NCBI GenBank assembly: GCA_951799425.1
Contig: OX637399.1
Coordinates: 33,019,701-33,083,700, forward strand
Direction of reading: 5' to 3'
Length of the DNA: 64,000 nucleotides
Source: Ilex aquifolium
Lineage: Eukaryota; Streptophyta; Magnoliopsida; Aquifoliales; Aquifoliaceae
The notes beneath the pieces were generated by a model. The model searched no databases and was not told the origin of the DNA. It was given only the letters and a program-made list of their open reading frames with translations. Positions within the stretch are counted from its first letter, which is position 1. Every line of letters starts with the position of its first letter. Shown in pieces: positions 10,860 through 20,651 of this stretch. A program made the translations under genes and the position numbers.

Positions 10860-11620
10860 TTTTTTTTTTTGATATCAGATAAAAAATATATATAAAGAAT
10901 ATATATATTTATAAAGAATATGTATATGTAGAGATACATATTTATATATATAAATATATAGCCACCATTTTTGACTTTTCAACTCTCTTTTTTTTTTTTT
11001 TTTTTTTTTTTTATCTTTTGCTGATTGGGCGCCGCCCACTTTTTTTGACTTTTCAAAATTTTTTTTTTTTTTCTTTCCTTCTTGGGCGTTGGTTGCTTTG
11101 TCCCCTTTTTTTTTTTTTTTTTTTTTTCTTTTTTCTCTTTGGCTTGGGCGCCGCCCTCTTGGGCGTGGATCCCCTTCTCTTTTTTTTTTTTTGTTCCTCT
11201 TGCTGGTCTTGGGCGCCGCCCTTTACTTCCCTTTTTTCTTTTTTTTTTCTTTTGTTTTGTTTTTTTTTTTTCTTTGGCTTCCTACATTGGGCGCCGCCCT
11301 CTCATTCCTCTCTCTCCTCTTTTTTTTTTTTCTTCTCTTTTGGTCTGGGCTTGCTTGGGCGCCGCCCTCTCATTTCTCTCTTTTTTTTTTTTCTTCTTTC
11401 TTCCTTGCTTGGGCGCCGCCCTCTTGGGCGTGCACGGTACAAAATTTTTTTTTTTTGCTGGCTTGGGCGTCGCCCTCTTGGGCGTGCACTGTTCATCTTT
11501 TTTTTTTTTTTTTGGCTTGGGCGCCGCCCACCTGGGCGTGCATGGTACCAAAAATCTTTTTTTTTTTTTTTTGTTGCCTCCTTGGGCACTGGCCTCTTTC
11601 TCACTTTTTTCATTGTCTTG
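10860..11620. repeat. Poly(T) tracts alternating with GGGCGCCGCCC palindromes
   Basis: About eight copies of TTGGGCGCCGCCC (or the GGGCGTCGCCC form), several followed by TCTTGGGCGTG, are separated by T runs of 10-30 bases. On the element's sense (-) strand this is A-runs alternating with GGGCGGCGCCC. Several overlapping open frames rich in Phe, Lys or Arg run through it on both strands; they follow from the composition and are not genes. The motif matches one in the LTR, suggesting it spread within the element. Confidence 0.75.
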
Positions 11621-12140
11621 GGCGACGGTGGAGGCTGCTGTGTTTGGGGGATGCCATGCGTCTGAATATTGATTTGGGGACTCTATCTGCTTCTACGGTA
11701 GTGTCTTTCCCTCCTCTCCTCTCAAGAGGGCGAGGTTTGATGCCCCCAGTGCTTCTTGGTGAAGGTCCGATTGCCAAGTTACTTCCCGGGAGATGGGTCC
11801 TGGTGGTGCCCCACTCTTTTCGAGACTGAGACTTCTGTGCTAGCTTTTGTACTGCTATAGGAGTTGAGACTCCTGTGCGGTCTCCTATGGGGACTGTAAC
11901 TCCATATACTGTCCTGCTACTAGTAGTGGCTCGGTTGCAGATGACCCGAGCTTCAACAGTGTGCCTGGAAAAAGTAATGTTATTTCAACATTAAAATATC
12001 TAACATGATTACCTGGAGAGAGGGGTAGACTATTTGTATGAGAGCAACGTGAGAGCTGTGGATGTCCTGTGAGAGGGCCGCATGAGCTAAGACCGAGCTA
12101 CGTATAGTCTCGGGAGATGACTGCCGTGGCATGGGTGACT
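11621..12140. other. Non-coding internal part of the Tat-type element
   Basis: No coding signal in the element's sense direction. It contains a degenerate lead-in to the tandem repeat (GAGCTACGTATAGTCTCGGG appears near 12095). Confidence 0.5.
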
Positions 12141-12527
12141 ACTTGCGCGAGAGCAGAGTCATAGAGGCCGAGCTACGTATAGTCTCGGGACATAGACTTG
12201 CGCGAGAGCAGAGTCATAGAGGCCGAGCTACGTATAGTCTCAGAGATGGCTGCCGTGGCAGGGGTGACTACTTGCGCGAGAGCAGAGTCATAGAGGCCGA
12301 GCTACGTATAGTCTCGGGAGATAGACTTGCGCGAGAGCAGAGTCATAGAGGCCGAGCTACGTATAGTCTCGGAGATGGCTGCCGTGGCAGGGGTGACTAC
12401 TTGCGCGAGAGCAGAGTCATAGAAGCCGAGCTACGTATAGTCTCGGGAGATAGACTTGCGCGAGAGCAGAGTCATAGAGGCCGAGCTACGTATAGTCTCG
12501 GAGATGGCTGCCGTGGCAGGGGCTCAT
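12141..12527. repeat. Tandem repeat with a 129-bp higher-order unit (55 + 74 bp), three copies
   Basis: The phrase ACTTGCGCGAGAGCAGAGTC starts at 12141, 12196, 12270, 12325, 12399 and 12454, so spacings alternate 55, 74, 55, 74, 55. Each 74-bp unit has an extra GATGGCTGCCGTGGCAGGGG-type segment. Open frames across it simply translate the repeat. Confidence 0.85.
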
Positions 12528-13397
12528 TCCATTGATACGGAGATGAGGAGGGCGCTGAGGAGCTGGGCGCCTGCTGGTGCGAGGGGCGAGACCCATCGTC
12601 TAGGCGCTTGGTGGTGGGCGCATTTTATCTCTTTGTCTACCAGGTCATGTTCTGACTTTTGTAGGTTGTTTGTAAATTTTAGGAAAACAAACAAGTCAGA
12701 TATAGTAATCTTCGTAGAGTTTTATTCCGTGGAATAATAAATAAAAAAATAAATTAACTAAAACGATGAAGGATAGATAAAATCTTTAGGTGCTTGGTAT
12801 CCCATAAGTGGGCCAAGACTTCCCTGGTGGAGTCGGAGTCACCTCCTCCTAGCCCTTAGGTGATCGTCTGGATCTCCCCGAGGAGCTGTTGGCATTCTCT
12901 GTCGTCCTAGTCTCGGTCAGGTGGAGGAGCTTGTCGTCTGCCAGCAATGTACTGCCTCAACTGGCCACGCTGTATAAGCTCTTCGATCTGCCTTTTAAGA
13001 TCAAAACTGTAAAACCCGAGAAAATTTCAACCTTTGTGAAAAAAGGGCAAAACGGTAAATTGCCACTACAGTACAGGTTGTAAACCTGAATTTTTCTAGA
13101 ACTCGGATGACAAAACGGACCGCACCGTTGGATTCGTCTCGCGAAATCTAGTTACCACGTCAAATTTCGTGGAATTCCGAGATAGTCGGATTTTTCGCGT
13201 TTTACGAGACGAACGGGCCCCGGGTGACCCTGTACACGAAATTTTTATAAAGTTTCCAGGTTTGGGGAAATATTAAACACAAGTTAAAACAAAAATAATT
13301 CGAACTTGAACCGGAGCGAAATTTAATCGTTTCGGGATTAAAACGGACCCGGAATTAAATAGGACGTGTGGCGAATTGTGGGCCAAGTATTCTAAAA

Positions 13398-13405
13398 TAT
13401 AAATA
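13398..13405 (+). promoter_or_regulatory. TATA box of the chromovirus LTR
   Basis: TATAAATA followed by a G-run lies only about 390 bp into the 2.6-kb LTR. Transcription would start near 13430, leaving about 2.2 kb of the LTR as transcribed leader. The same box occurs in the other three LTRs at the same offset. Confidence 0.6.
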
Positions 13406-14997
13406 GGGGGAAAAATTAGATTTTTCCCCATTGTTCAGCCGGTTTCAGCCGATAGAGAGAAAGAGGGAGAAAAGAGAGAAAAACTCACCTTCTCTCTACG
13501 ATCTACGGCGCTACGGACCTCGAATCCACGCAAGCCAAGAATTAAAGTCGCTCTACTCATCGAGGGCTACGCGGCTATACCAAAAAGCGCAAGTTTTACC
13601 GAAGATTAAGGTACGGGATTTTCGAGAAGTGAGGGTTTTTGGCTTGAATCGGGTCTTGGAACTTCCCTTGGTCGTTCCTCACGCTTCAAGAGGTAGGGTT
13701 TCTTCCTACTAAGGTTTATTCCAAGCCTATAATGTTTTTATGGAATGGGTAGGATGATAACCTATGTGTCTCTTGCCTATTGTTGTGAAATTGGGTGAAT
13801 TGGGTATTGAAATGGGTAAAGGAAATCCTAACTTGGATGAATATTTAGAAGTTACTAATTGTGATTTCTATGAATTGGATATGTGAAATGAACCCAATGT
13901 AAATTCATGTGTTATATGAAATTGTGGGCGTGTTATGTGTTTATATATATGCCATGAAATTTTAGTATGTTGATAACATGCTTGGAATTTGTATTATGGG
14001 AATTATATGCTTTTGATATGATTTTGCCATGGAATATGAGAAATGTGTTGAGAATGTTCATATGTCACTCATATCATATCGAACATTGTATTGGTGTTGC
14101 AATGGAGCACCACATTTCATATGCACGGGAACATCGCATTTTAGGAGGTGTGTGTGCATGGTTATTTGTCTTCACCACACATGGTGGATGGCGAGTGAGC
14201 TCGGGTAATATGGGTCGATGACCTAGACGAGTCGAATGGTTTATATGTTGATAGGGTTGGGGTAGCAAGAAGGGCTAGAAAATCCCTCGGGTGAGAGACC
14301 CGGTGATTGGATACGCACTCCGTTGGTATAAGAGCCCATAAAGTGTGTCGGTGTACGCGGAACCGTTGGTGGAAGTCCATGAATTCCGTGTAGGTTGGGT
14401 GACCTTTGGTGTGAGTCCATGAACATCCACCTCTATAAAGACCCTAGAATGAGATGTCATTTGATGTGAAACATAAATGACGGATTGGTACACATTGGCA
14501 CTTGCATGTGTAGAGGAGCCGGGAAGGGCTCGGTTGATGTGCATGAGTGAGTCTCACCTCATTTCATAGCATGGCATTACATGTTTTAACATGGAATATA
14601 TTCTTGTTGTGGATTGTTGATTGATAGCATGTAACATTTCATATGCATTTAGGTTGGGGAATAGCCTCTCTAGGAGATACCCTATTGAGCGTGGCTCACC
14701 CTTTATGGGAAAAACATTTCAGGTGTGGGTTTTGCTCCGGCGGATGGCTCATTTGGAGAGCATCAAGCATGAAGGGGGCCGGCTTGTGGCCTTAGTTTAA
14801 GTTTTGTAAAACCTTTAACAAAACTCCATTTTGATGTATATATATTATGGAATGAATTGTAATAGAGATAGTATGAGTTGGGTATTATATGGAAAATCTC
14901 ATTAAACATGTATTGAATGAGTTTGGAGTGTATGGGGTAGCTTTAAGGATGGTTTGGAGGGGAAAGAAATCCATTTTTATGCTCACAGTCTGAAAAC

Positions 14998-15390
14998 CTA
15001 CCGGAAGGTGTGTGTCGGTCTTCCGGAAGGTTTTGCTAAAAACCCCAGCTTGCCTTGTTCACAGCTAATACCTTCCGGAAGGTTTTGCCCACTGGAATGA
15101 ACCTTTCGGAAGATTTTAGCTACTGGAGTAAAACCTACCGGAAGGACTTGTCTACTGGAGTGGACCTTCCGGAAGGTTTTGCCTTGGGTTTCTTTTTGAC
15201 TGCCGAATCCTTCCGGAAGGTTTTGTTTTCTGGAATGAACCTTCCGGAAGGTTTTGGCTACTGGAATGGACCTTCCGGAAGGTTTTTGCTACTGATGTCG
15301 ACCTTCCGGAAGTTCTTGAAATTGATCTTTTTCATGTAACAGTTCCTTCAGCGACCTTCCGGTAGGTGTATGTCGACCTTCCGGAAGGTT
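14998..15390. repeat. Array of ACCTTCCGGAAGGT palindromes in the LTR
   Basis: Twelve copies in about 390 bp: eight carry a perfect TTCCGGAA core and four are single-base variants. They are spaced irregularly (about 15-55 bp) and often followed by TTTTG and CTACTGGA. The core fits the TTCnnGAA pattern of heat-shock elements and can form hairpins. The array recurs in all four LTRs (22641-23033, 30284-30676, 37927-38319). Confidence 0.85.
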
Positions 15391-15617
15391 TTTCCAAAAT
15401 TTTGAAATTTTCAAAATGCTTAGCCATGCTTTTGGGCTTTGTTTTCTTTGGTTCCTATGACATAAATGGAGGTATAATTGACCTTGTGGATGGTAAATCC
15501 GATTAAAAGCATGTGAATGACGTGGTGTTGGGTTATACGACTATCACGAGTATTTCCGCTGGTTGACGGATGGTCAACGGTCAATAAAGGACACCCGGAA
15601 ATTGGGGTGTCACAGCT

Positions 15618-15629
15618 TTGTATCAGAGC
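15618..15629 (+). other. Primer binding site, copy 1 (one mismatch)
   Basis: TTGTATCAGAGC three bases after LTR 1. The canonical site complementary to initiator tRNA-Met is TGGTATCAGAGC, so the second base is G to T here. Confidence 0.8.
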
Positions 15630-15970
15630 ATAGGTATGCGATTTACCTAGGGCTTGATGGGGCATGGGTTTAGACCATTGCATTCATTGTACATTACATG
15701 TTATGTGCTTAAATTGCTACATGTTATGTGATATGTGGTATGTGTATTATATGCATGGTAAAATGTGTATGGAAATGGACACACTAGGGTTAGAGAACTT
15801 AACCTTGGGAGTGGGAAAGCAAATGAACGGGAAGGTTCAAAGCGTAAGGGTCCACTATTGGAGGCATACGCTCTACTAGTGAGACAATGAGAAAGATTTG
15901 AGCGTTTTAACTTTGATCCCTATCTAGGGATACTAAGTTGTTGTGCCATTGCCATTTGACTTGTGTGTAG

Positions 15971-16975
15971 ATGGCAAGTGGAAGAAGAGGACGTCGAGGC
16001 GGTGGGCGGAACAATAACCAACCACCACCGGTCTTCGATCAACGAGCGTTTACGGAAACCATGGGCCTGATGGCGGCTACTGTTGCACAAGCTAGTGCAA
16101 ATGCCGGACATGGAGGCGCGAGTAACCTCCAACAGTTTAAAGCACACAAACCTCCAGTCTTCATGGGAGGGGCGGACCCGATGGTGGCCGACCATTGGTT
16201 CCGGCAAGTCAACAAGATCTTAGGGGCGATGGAGGTCACCTCAGACGCTACTAAGATAAGGCTAGCTGCATTCCAGCTAGAAGGAGAAGCCCAATTGTGG
16301 TGGGATTGGGTGACGGCCTCGAAGAACTTAGAGGCCATGACATGGGGAGAGTTCAAGGAGCTCTTCATGGGTAAATATTTCCCAACGGCCGTTCGACATG
16401 CAAAGGCCCGCGAGTTTCTAGATTTGAAGCAAGGGTCAATGACAGTGATGGAGTATGTGGCTAAGTTCACCGAATTAGCCCGATTTGCTGATGATTACGT
16501 GGCCACGGATATGGCCAAGGTAAGAAGGTTTGAGGATGGGTTGAAGCTATCCATCCGGGGAAAGATTGTGGGCCTCCGCCTGCAAGACTTGGACTCTATG
16601 GTCGAGACAGCTATGGCCATTGAGAGGGAGGTGGACGATGCTCGAAGCATCCGTGAGGCGGGTGCTAAGGATAAGAAGAAGGAGGGTCAATCCTCTTCTT
16701 CTAGTTCGGGGAAGAAACAGAGGACCTCTGCTCCTCAAGGACAGGGCCGCGGCTATCAAGGCCAAGGCCAAGGTCAGCTTTCCCAAGGCGGGAGAAACTT
16801 CAGGACTACCTACCAGGCGGGCCAGAAGACATGTTTCCATTGCCACCAACCGGGGCATATGAAGCGGGATTGTCCGCAGAGGCAAGGATCCCAGAGCTAT
16901 GGGACACCTCAGTCCCAGTCATCAGTGGGGCAGTCGCAGACACGCCTTGTTCCTCCCTACCCCACCACGGGCTAG
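15971..16975 (+). CDS. Chromovirus gag, copy 1
   Basis: 334 residues. The protein would form the particle and bind element RNA. It has an RG-rich N-terminus, a gag core (HWFRQVNKILGAM, EGEAQLWWDWV, FKELFMGKYFP, AKFTELARFADDYV) and a C-terminal CCHC knuckle (CFHCHQPGHMKRDC) after a Gln/Gly-rich linker. The ATG at 15971 directly follows a TTGTGTGTAG stretch and is the first start with the right frame. Gag ends at a UAG (16973-16975), but the same frame continues open through it into the protease. Confidence 0.9.
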   Translation: MASGRRGRRGGGRNNNQPPPVFDQRAFTETMGLMAATVAQASANAGHGGASNLQQFKAHKPPVFMGGADPMVADHWFRQVNKILGAMEVTSDATKIRLAAFQLEGEAQLWWDWVTASKNLEAMTWGEFKELFMGKYFPTAVRHAKAREFLDLKQGSMTVMEYVAKFTELARFADDYVATDMAKVRRFEDGLKLSIRGKIVGLRLQDLDSMVETAMAIEREVDDARSIREAGAKDKKKEGQSSSSSSGKKQRTSAPQGQGRGYQGQGQGQLSQGGRNFRTTYQAGQKTCFHCHQPGHMKRDCPQRQGSQSYGTPQSQSSVGQSQTRLVPPYPTTG

Positions 16976-19363
16976 GGAAACCAGTATCAGTTCCAGGGCG
17001 CTACTCAGGCCCCTACCACCTTTCGAGCGGGGACTCCGCAGTCGGGCCAGATGGGCCAAGGCATGGGTCGAGGCCGAGGACAGGGCATGCAGGCCGGGAC
17101 TTCGGGGACCCAGGGGCGTGTCTACGCCATTACACCTCAGGCTGAGCCAGTGGACCAGTCAGTCATTCAGGGTACATTTCTACTTTCTCGCCTATGGACT
17201 AAAGTGTTATTTGATTCTGGTGCATCACATTCATTCATTTCTGCATCATGTGTGAGGGATTTGGGCTTAGAGGTTGATACCTTGGAGGAGCCGTTATATG
17301 TGAATTCACCCCTAGGAGCTAGGGTGTGTGTGAATCAGATATGTCGGGGTTGTGAGCTAGAGATCTCGGGGATTCTACTCACCGTGGACCTTAGGGTTAT
17401 GGACATGTCGGAATTCGATGTCATCCTTGGGATGGACTGGTTGGCGGCGTATCGGGTCGTTATTAATTGTGACAGGAAGAGGGTCACCGCCTATACACCG
17501 GACTGTGTTTGTTTCAAGTTTCAGGGGGAAAAGCATGATGCTCTACCTCAAGTCGTGTATGATTCACGATGGCATGGGAAGTTGATGGGTTGGCTTGCGA
17601 GCCTTACTCTGGAGGACGAGGCGAGACAAGAATTGGGTCTACCTCGGGTGGTGTGTGAATATGAGGACGTTTTTCCGGACGAGTTACCGGGATTACCTCC
17701 CCATAGGAATGTGGACTTTAGCATTGAGTTGCATCCGGGAACTTCGCCCATTTCTATGACTCCACATAGGATGGCGCCAGCTGAGTTGCAAGAACTCAAG
17801 GTCCAATTGCAAGAATTATTGGACAAGGGCTTTATTAGACCGAGTACCTCACCTTGGGGCGCTCCGGTGCTGTTTGCCAAGAAGAAGGATAAGACCCTTC
17901 GATTGTGTATAGACTATCGGCAGTTGAACCGGGTCACCATCAAGAATAGGTACCATTTGCCGAGGATCGATGATCTGTTTGATCAGCTGAGGGGAGCGCG
18001 GGTCTATTCAAAAATAGATCTCCGCACGGGCTACCATCAGTTGAGGATTAGGGAGTCAGATATCCCTAAGACGGCGTTCAGAACGCGGTACGGGCATTTC
18101 GAGTTCACGGTGATGCCATTTGGGTTGACTAATGCCCCGGCGGCATTTATGGATCTCATGCATAGGGTGTTCCAGCCCTATTTAGATCAGTTTGTCGTAG
18201 TGTTTGTTGATGACATCCTGATCTACTCCAAGACAGAGGAGGAGCATGAGGGTCACTTAAGGATTGTTCTCCAGACCTTGAGGGACCACCAGTTGTACGC
18301 CAAGTTCAGCAAGTGTGAATTTTGGCTTACGGAGGTGAAATTTTTGGGACACGTGGTGTCGGCTTCGGGGGTATCAGTTGATCCGGAGAAAGTCGAGGCA
18401 GTTATGAGCTGGGAGAGGCCAAGGTCAGTCTTCGAGATACGTAGTTTCTTGGGATTGGCAGGGTATTACCGGAGGTTCATCGAGGACTTCTCCCGACTAG
18501 CCGCACCTATGACTAGATTGACCCGGAAGGAGGTCAAGTTCGAGTGGAATGATTCGTGTGAGAAGGCATTCCAAGAACTGAAGAGGAGACTCACTTCAGC
18601 TCCTATCTTGATTGTTCCAGAGAGGGGGCAAAACTACACGATATATTGCGATGCCTCCAAGGACGGACTGGGTTGTGTCTTGATGCAGTCCGGGAGAGTG
18701 GTGGCTTATGGTTCTCGACAGTTGAAGAATCACGAGCAGAATTACCCTACGCATGATATGGAGTTGGCGGCCGTTGTCTTTGCCTTAAAGGCTTGGCGCC
18801 ACTATTTGTATGGTGAACGATTTGAAGTGTTTTCGGACCACAAAAGTCTGAAGTACATCTTCACTCAACGGGACCTCAACATGAGGCAGCGTAGGTGGAT
18901 GGAGTACCTAGAAGACTATGACTTCACTTTGCATTACCACCCTGGTAAGGCAAATGTGGTGGCTGACGCACTTAGTCGGAAGTCACGGGGTGTCTTAGCT
19001 AGTGTGGCTTCCCGGGAGTGGCGGATGCTTGAGGCCGTGGGCCAATTTGGGCTGCATTATCGGGGTCGGACTCAGGGTGTTTTAGGGAGTTTGGTGGCTA
19101 CGCCTTCCCTACTGAGCAGAGTGATTGAGTCACAGAGACAGGACTCAGAGTTATCATCCATCAGGGACCGAGTGCAGGCGGGTACTGGTGACGAGGGCTG
19201 GGCCATTCACTCGGATGACAGTCTTCGGTTTAGGGGAAGGGTAGTGGTTCCCCAGTCGGCGGAGCTGAGAGAGGAGATCCTCAGGGAGTTCCATTGCTCT
19301 CGTTTTGCGGTGCACCCAGGCGGCACTAAAATGTATCATGATCTTCGTCGCCAGTATTACTAG
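16976..19363 (+). CDS. Chromovirus protease-RT-RNase H segment, copy 1
   Basis: In frame with gag after the UAG; the first internal ATG is at 17051. Order: aspartic protease (FDSGASHSF and DVILGMDWL), reverse transcriptase ([32 protein letters not shown]), RNase H ([30 protein letters not shown]), then the start of the integrase zinc domain ([18 protein letters not shown]). It ends at a second UAG (19361-19363), inside the conserved YYW-type position before the integrase CxxC. Catalytic motifs are intact. Readthrough or a nonsense mutation must be invoked to reach the integrase. Confidence 0.9.
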   Translation, partial: GNQYQFQGATQAPTTFRAGTPQSGQMGQGMGRGRGQGMQAGTSGTQGRVYAITPQAEPVDQSVIQGTFLLSRLWTKVLFDSGASHSFISASCVRDLGLEVDTLEEPLYVNSPLGARVCVNQICRGCELEISGILLTVDLRVMDMSEFDVILGMDWLAAYRVVINCDRKRVTAYTPDCVCFKFQGEKHDALPQVVYDSRWHGKLMGWLASLTLEDEARQELGLPRVVCEYEDVFPDELPGLPPHRNVDFSIELHPGTSPISMTPHRMAPAELQELKVQLQELLDKGFIRPSTSPWGAPVLFAKKKDKTLRLCIDYRQLNRVTIKNRYHLPRIDDLFDQLRGARVYSKIDLRTGYHQLRIRESDIPKTAFRTRYGHFEFTVMPFGLTNAPAAFMDLMHRVFQPYLDQFVVVFVDDILIYSKTEEEHEGHLRIVLQTLRDHQLYAKFSKCEFWLTEVKFLGHVVSASGVSVDPEKVEAVMSWERPRSVFEIRSFLGLAGYYRRFIEDFSRLAAPMTRLTRKEVKFEWNDSCEKAFQELKRRLTSAPILIVPERGQNYTIYCDASKDGLGCVLMQSGRVVAYGSRQLKNHEQNYPTHDMELAAVVFALKAWRHYLYGERFEVFSDHKSLKYIFTQRDLNMRQRRWMEYLEDYDFTLHYHPGKANVVADALSRKSRGVLASVASREWRMLEAVGQFGLHYRGRTQGVLGSLVATPSLLSRVIESQRQDSELSSIRDRVQAGTGDEGWAIHSDDSLRFRGRVVVPQSAELREEILREFHCSRFAVHPGGTKMYHDLRRQYY

Positions 19364-20557
19364 AGCGGAATGAAGAGGCAAATTGGCGACTTTGTCAGTA
19401 GATGCCTCACATGTCAGCAGATTAAAGCCGAGCACCAGAGGCCAGCAGGGTTGCTCCAGCCCATGGAAGTGGCTGAGTGGAAGTGGGAGCACATCACAAT
19501 GGACTTTGTGACCCACTTGCCACGGACATCACGGGGACATGATGCGGTGTGGGTGATAGTGGACCGGCTTACGAAGTCGGCACACTTTTTGGCGGTGCGG
19601 ATGACCTTCACTCTGGAGGAATTCTGCAGGTTGTACATAAGGGAGATAGTCCGGTTGCATGGGGTACCCGTATCTATAGTATCGGATCGGGATCCCAGGT
19701 TTACGGCTCACTTTTGGGAGAGTTTCCAGCGAGCCATGGGGACTCAGTTGAGGATGAGCACAGCCTACCATCCCCAAACGGACGGTCAGTCGGAGAGGAC
19801 CATCCAGACATTAGAGGACATGCTACGGGCATGCGTCCTAGATCTCAAGAGTAGCTGGGAAGAGCATTTGCCCTTAGTGGAATTCGCCTACAATAACAGT
19901 TATCAGGCGAGCATACGGATGGCACCCTATGAGGCGCTTTATGGGAGGCCTTGTCGTTCTCCGGTTTGTTGGACTGAAGTTGGGGAAAGACCCTCTACGG
20001 GTCCAGACTTGATTAGAGACACCTCGGAGAAGGTGAACCTGATAAGGAAGCGTCTTCTCACGGCTCAGAGCCGGCAGAAGAGTTACGCCGATAGGCGGCG
20101 GCGGCCTCTGGAATTTGAGGTGGGAGACCACGTCTTCTTGAAGGTGATGCCTAAGAGAGGGGTGATCAGATTCGGCAAGCGGGGAAAACTGTCGCCGAGG
20201 TATATTGGGCCCTTTGAGGTGCTTGAGAGAGTTGGCACTGTGGCTTACAGATTGGCGTTACCGCCAACTTTATCGGGTGTTCACGCCGTATTCCATGTCT
20301 CCATGCTCCGGAAGTATACTCCAGATCCGACGCATGTTGTGGATTGGGGCGAGCTCATAGTTGATGCGGATGGGACCTTCGAGGAGGGACCAGTGCGTGT
20401 CATGGATAGCCGAGAGCAAGTTTTGCGAGGCAAGACCGTGAGGCTAGTGAAGGTGTTGTGGCAGCACCGAGGAGTGGAGGAGGCAACATGGGAGCGTGAG
20501 GACACCATACGTGCCAACTATCCTTTCTTATTTGAGGATGGAGGTACATTCTTATAG
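19364..20557 (+). CDS. Chromovirus integrase with chromodomain-like tail, copy 1
   Basis: Same frame as the two preceding segments, separated only by the UAG; the first ATG is at 19370. It holds the CLTCQQ half of the HHCC zinc finger, the DDE core (TMDFVTHLP, SDRDPRFTAHFW, TDGQSERTIQTLEDML), a GPFEVLERVG SH3-like stretch and a chromodomain-like C-terminus (VRLVKVLWQHRGVEEATWE), which in chromoviruses steers insertion to marked chromatin. Ends with TAG at 20557. Confidence 0.9.
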   Translation, partial: SGMKRQIGDFVSRCLTCQQIKAEHQRPAGLLQPMEVAEWKWEHITMDFVTHLPRTSRGHDAVWVIVDRLTKSAHFLAVRMTFTLEEFCRLYIREIVRLHGVPVSIVSDRDPRFTAHFWESFQRAMGTQLRMSTAYHPQTDGQSERTIQTLEDMLRACVLDLKSSWEEHLPLVEFAYNNSYQASIRMAPYEALYGRPCRSPVCWTEVGERPSTGPDLIRDTSEKVNLIRKRLLTAQSRQKSYADRRRRPLEFEVGDHVFLKVMPKRGVIRFGKRGKLSPRYIGPFEVLERVGTVAYRLALPPTLSGVHAVFHVSMLRKYTPDPTHVVDWGELIVDADGTFEEGPVRVMDSREQVLRGKTVRLVKVLWQHRGVEEATWEREDTIRANYPFLFEDGGTFL

Positions 20558-20638
20558 TCATTTAGTATTATATGACTGTTGCATATGCGTGTAATTGTGT
20601 GTGCATGAGTGTGTGAATTTCGGGGACGAAATTCTTTT

Positions 20639-20651
20639 AAGGGGGGAAGAA
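20639..20651 (+). other. Polypurine tract, copy 1
   Basis: AAGGGGGGAAGAA immediately before LTR 2. The same tract precedes LTR 3 (28282-28294) and LTR 4 (35925-35937). Confidence 0.85.

Larger units (their letters stand above)
13008..15614 (+). repeat. LTR 1 (5' outer LTR of the array)
   Basis: 2,607 bp, TGTAAAACCC...GTGTCACA. It has one extra A in an A-run near 13044 and differs from LTR 4 at about eight substitutions by eye. Seven of these nine differences fall in the first 850 bp or so. Small open frames inside (for example 13431-13712 and 13967-14221) recur in every LTR and have no recognisable product. Confidence 0.92.

Noticed and set aside
11018..11829. Overlapping long open frames on both strands rich in Phe or Lys/Arg
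   Set aside because: They are translations of poly(T) and GGGCGCC repeats in all frames, with no domain and no start context.
12131..12737. Open frames with a repeated YLRESRVIEAELRIVS-type peptide
   Set aside because: They follow from the 129-bp tandem repeat, and they are antisense to the element that contains them.
14998..15390. CRISPR-like regular repeats
   Set aside because: Spacing is irregular, the repeats are palindromic LTR motifs, and the genome is a plant nuclear one.
13431..15683. Small open frames in the chromovirus LTRs and leader
   Set aside because: They recur only because the LTR is repeated; no recognisable product, and several overlap on opposite strands.
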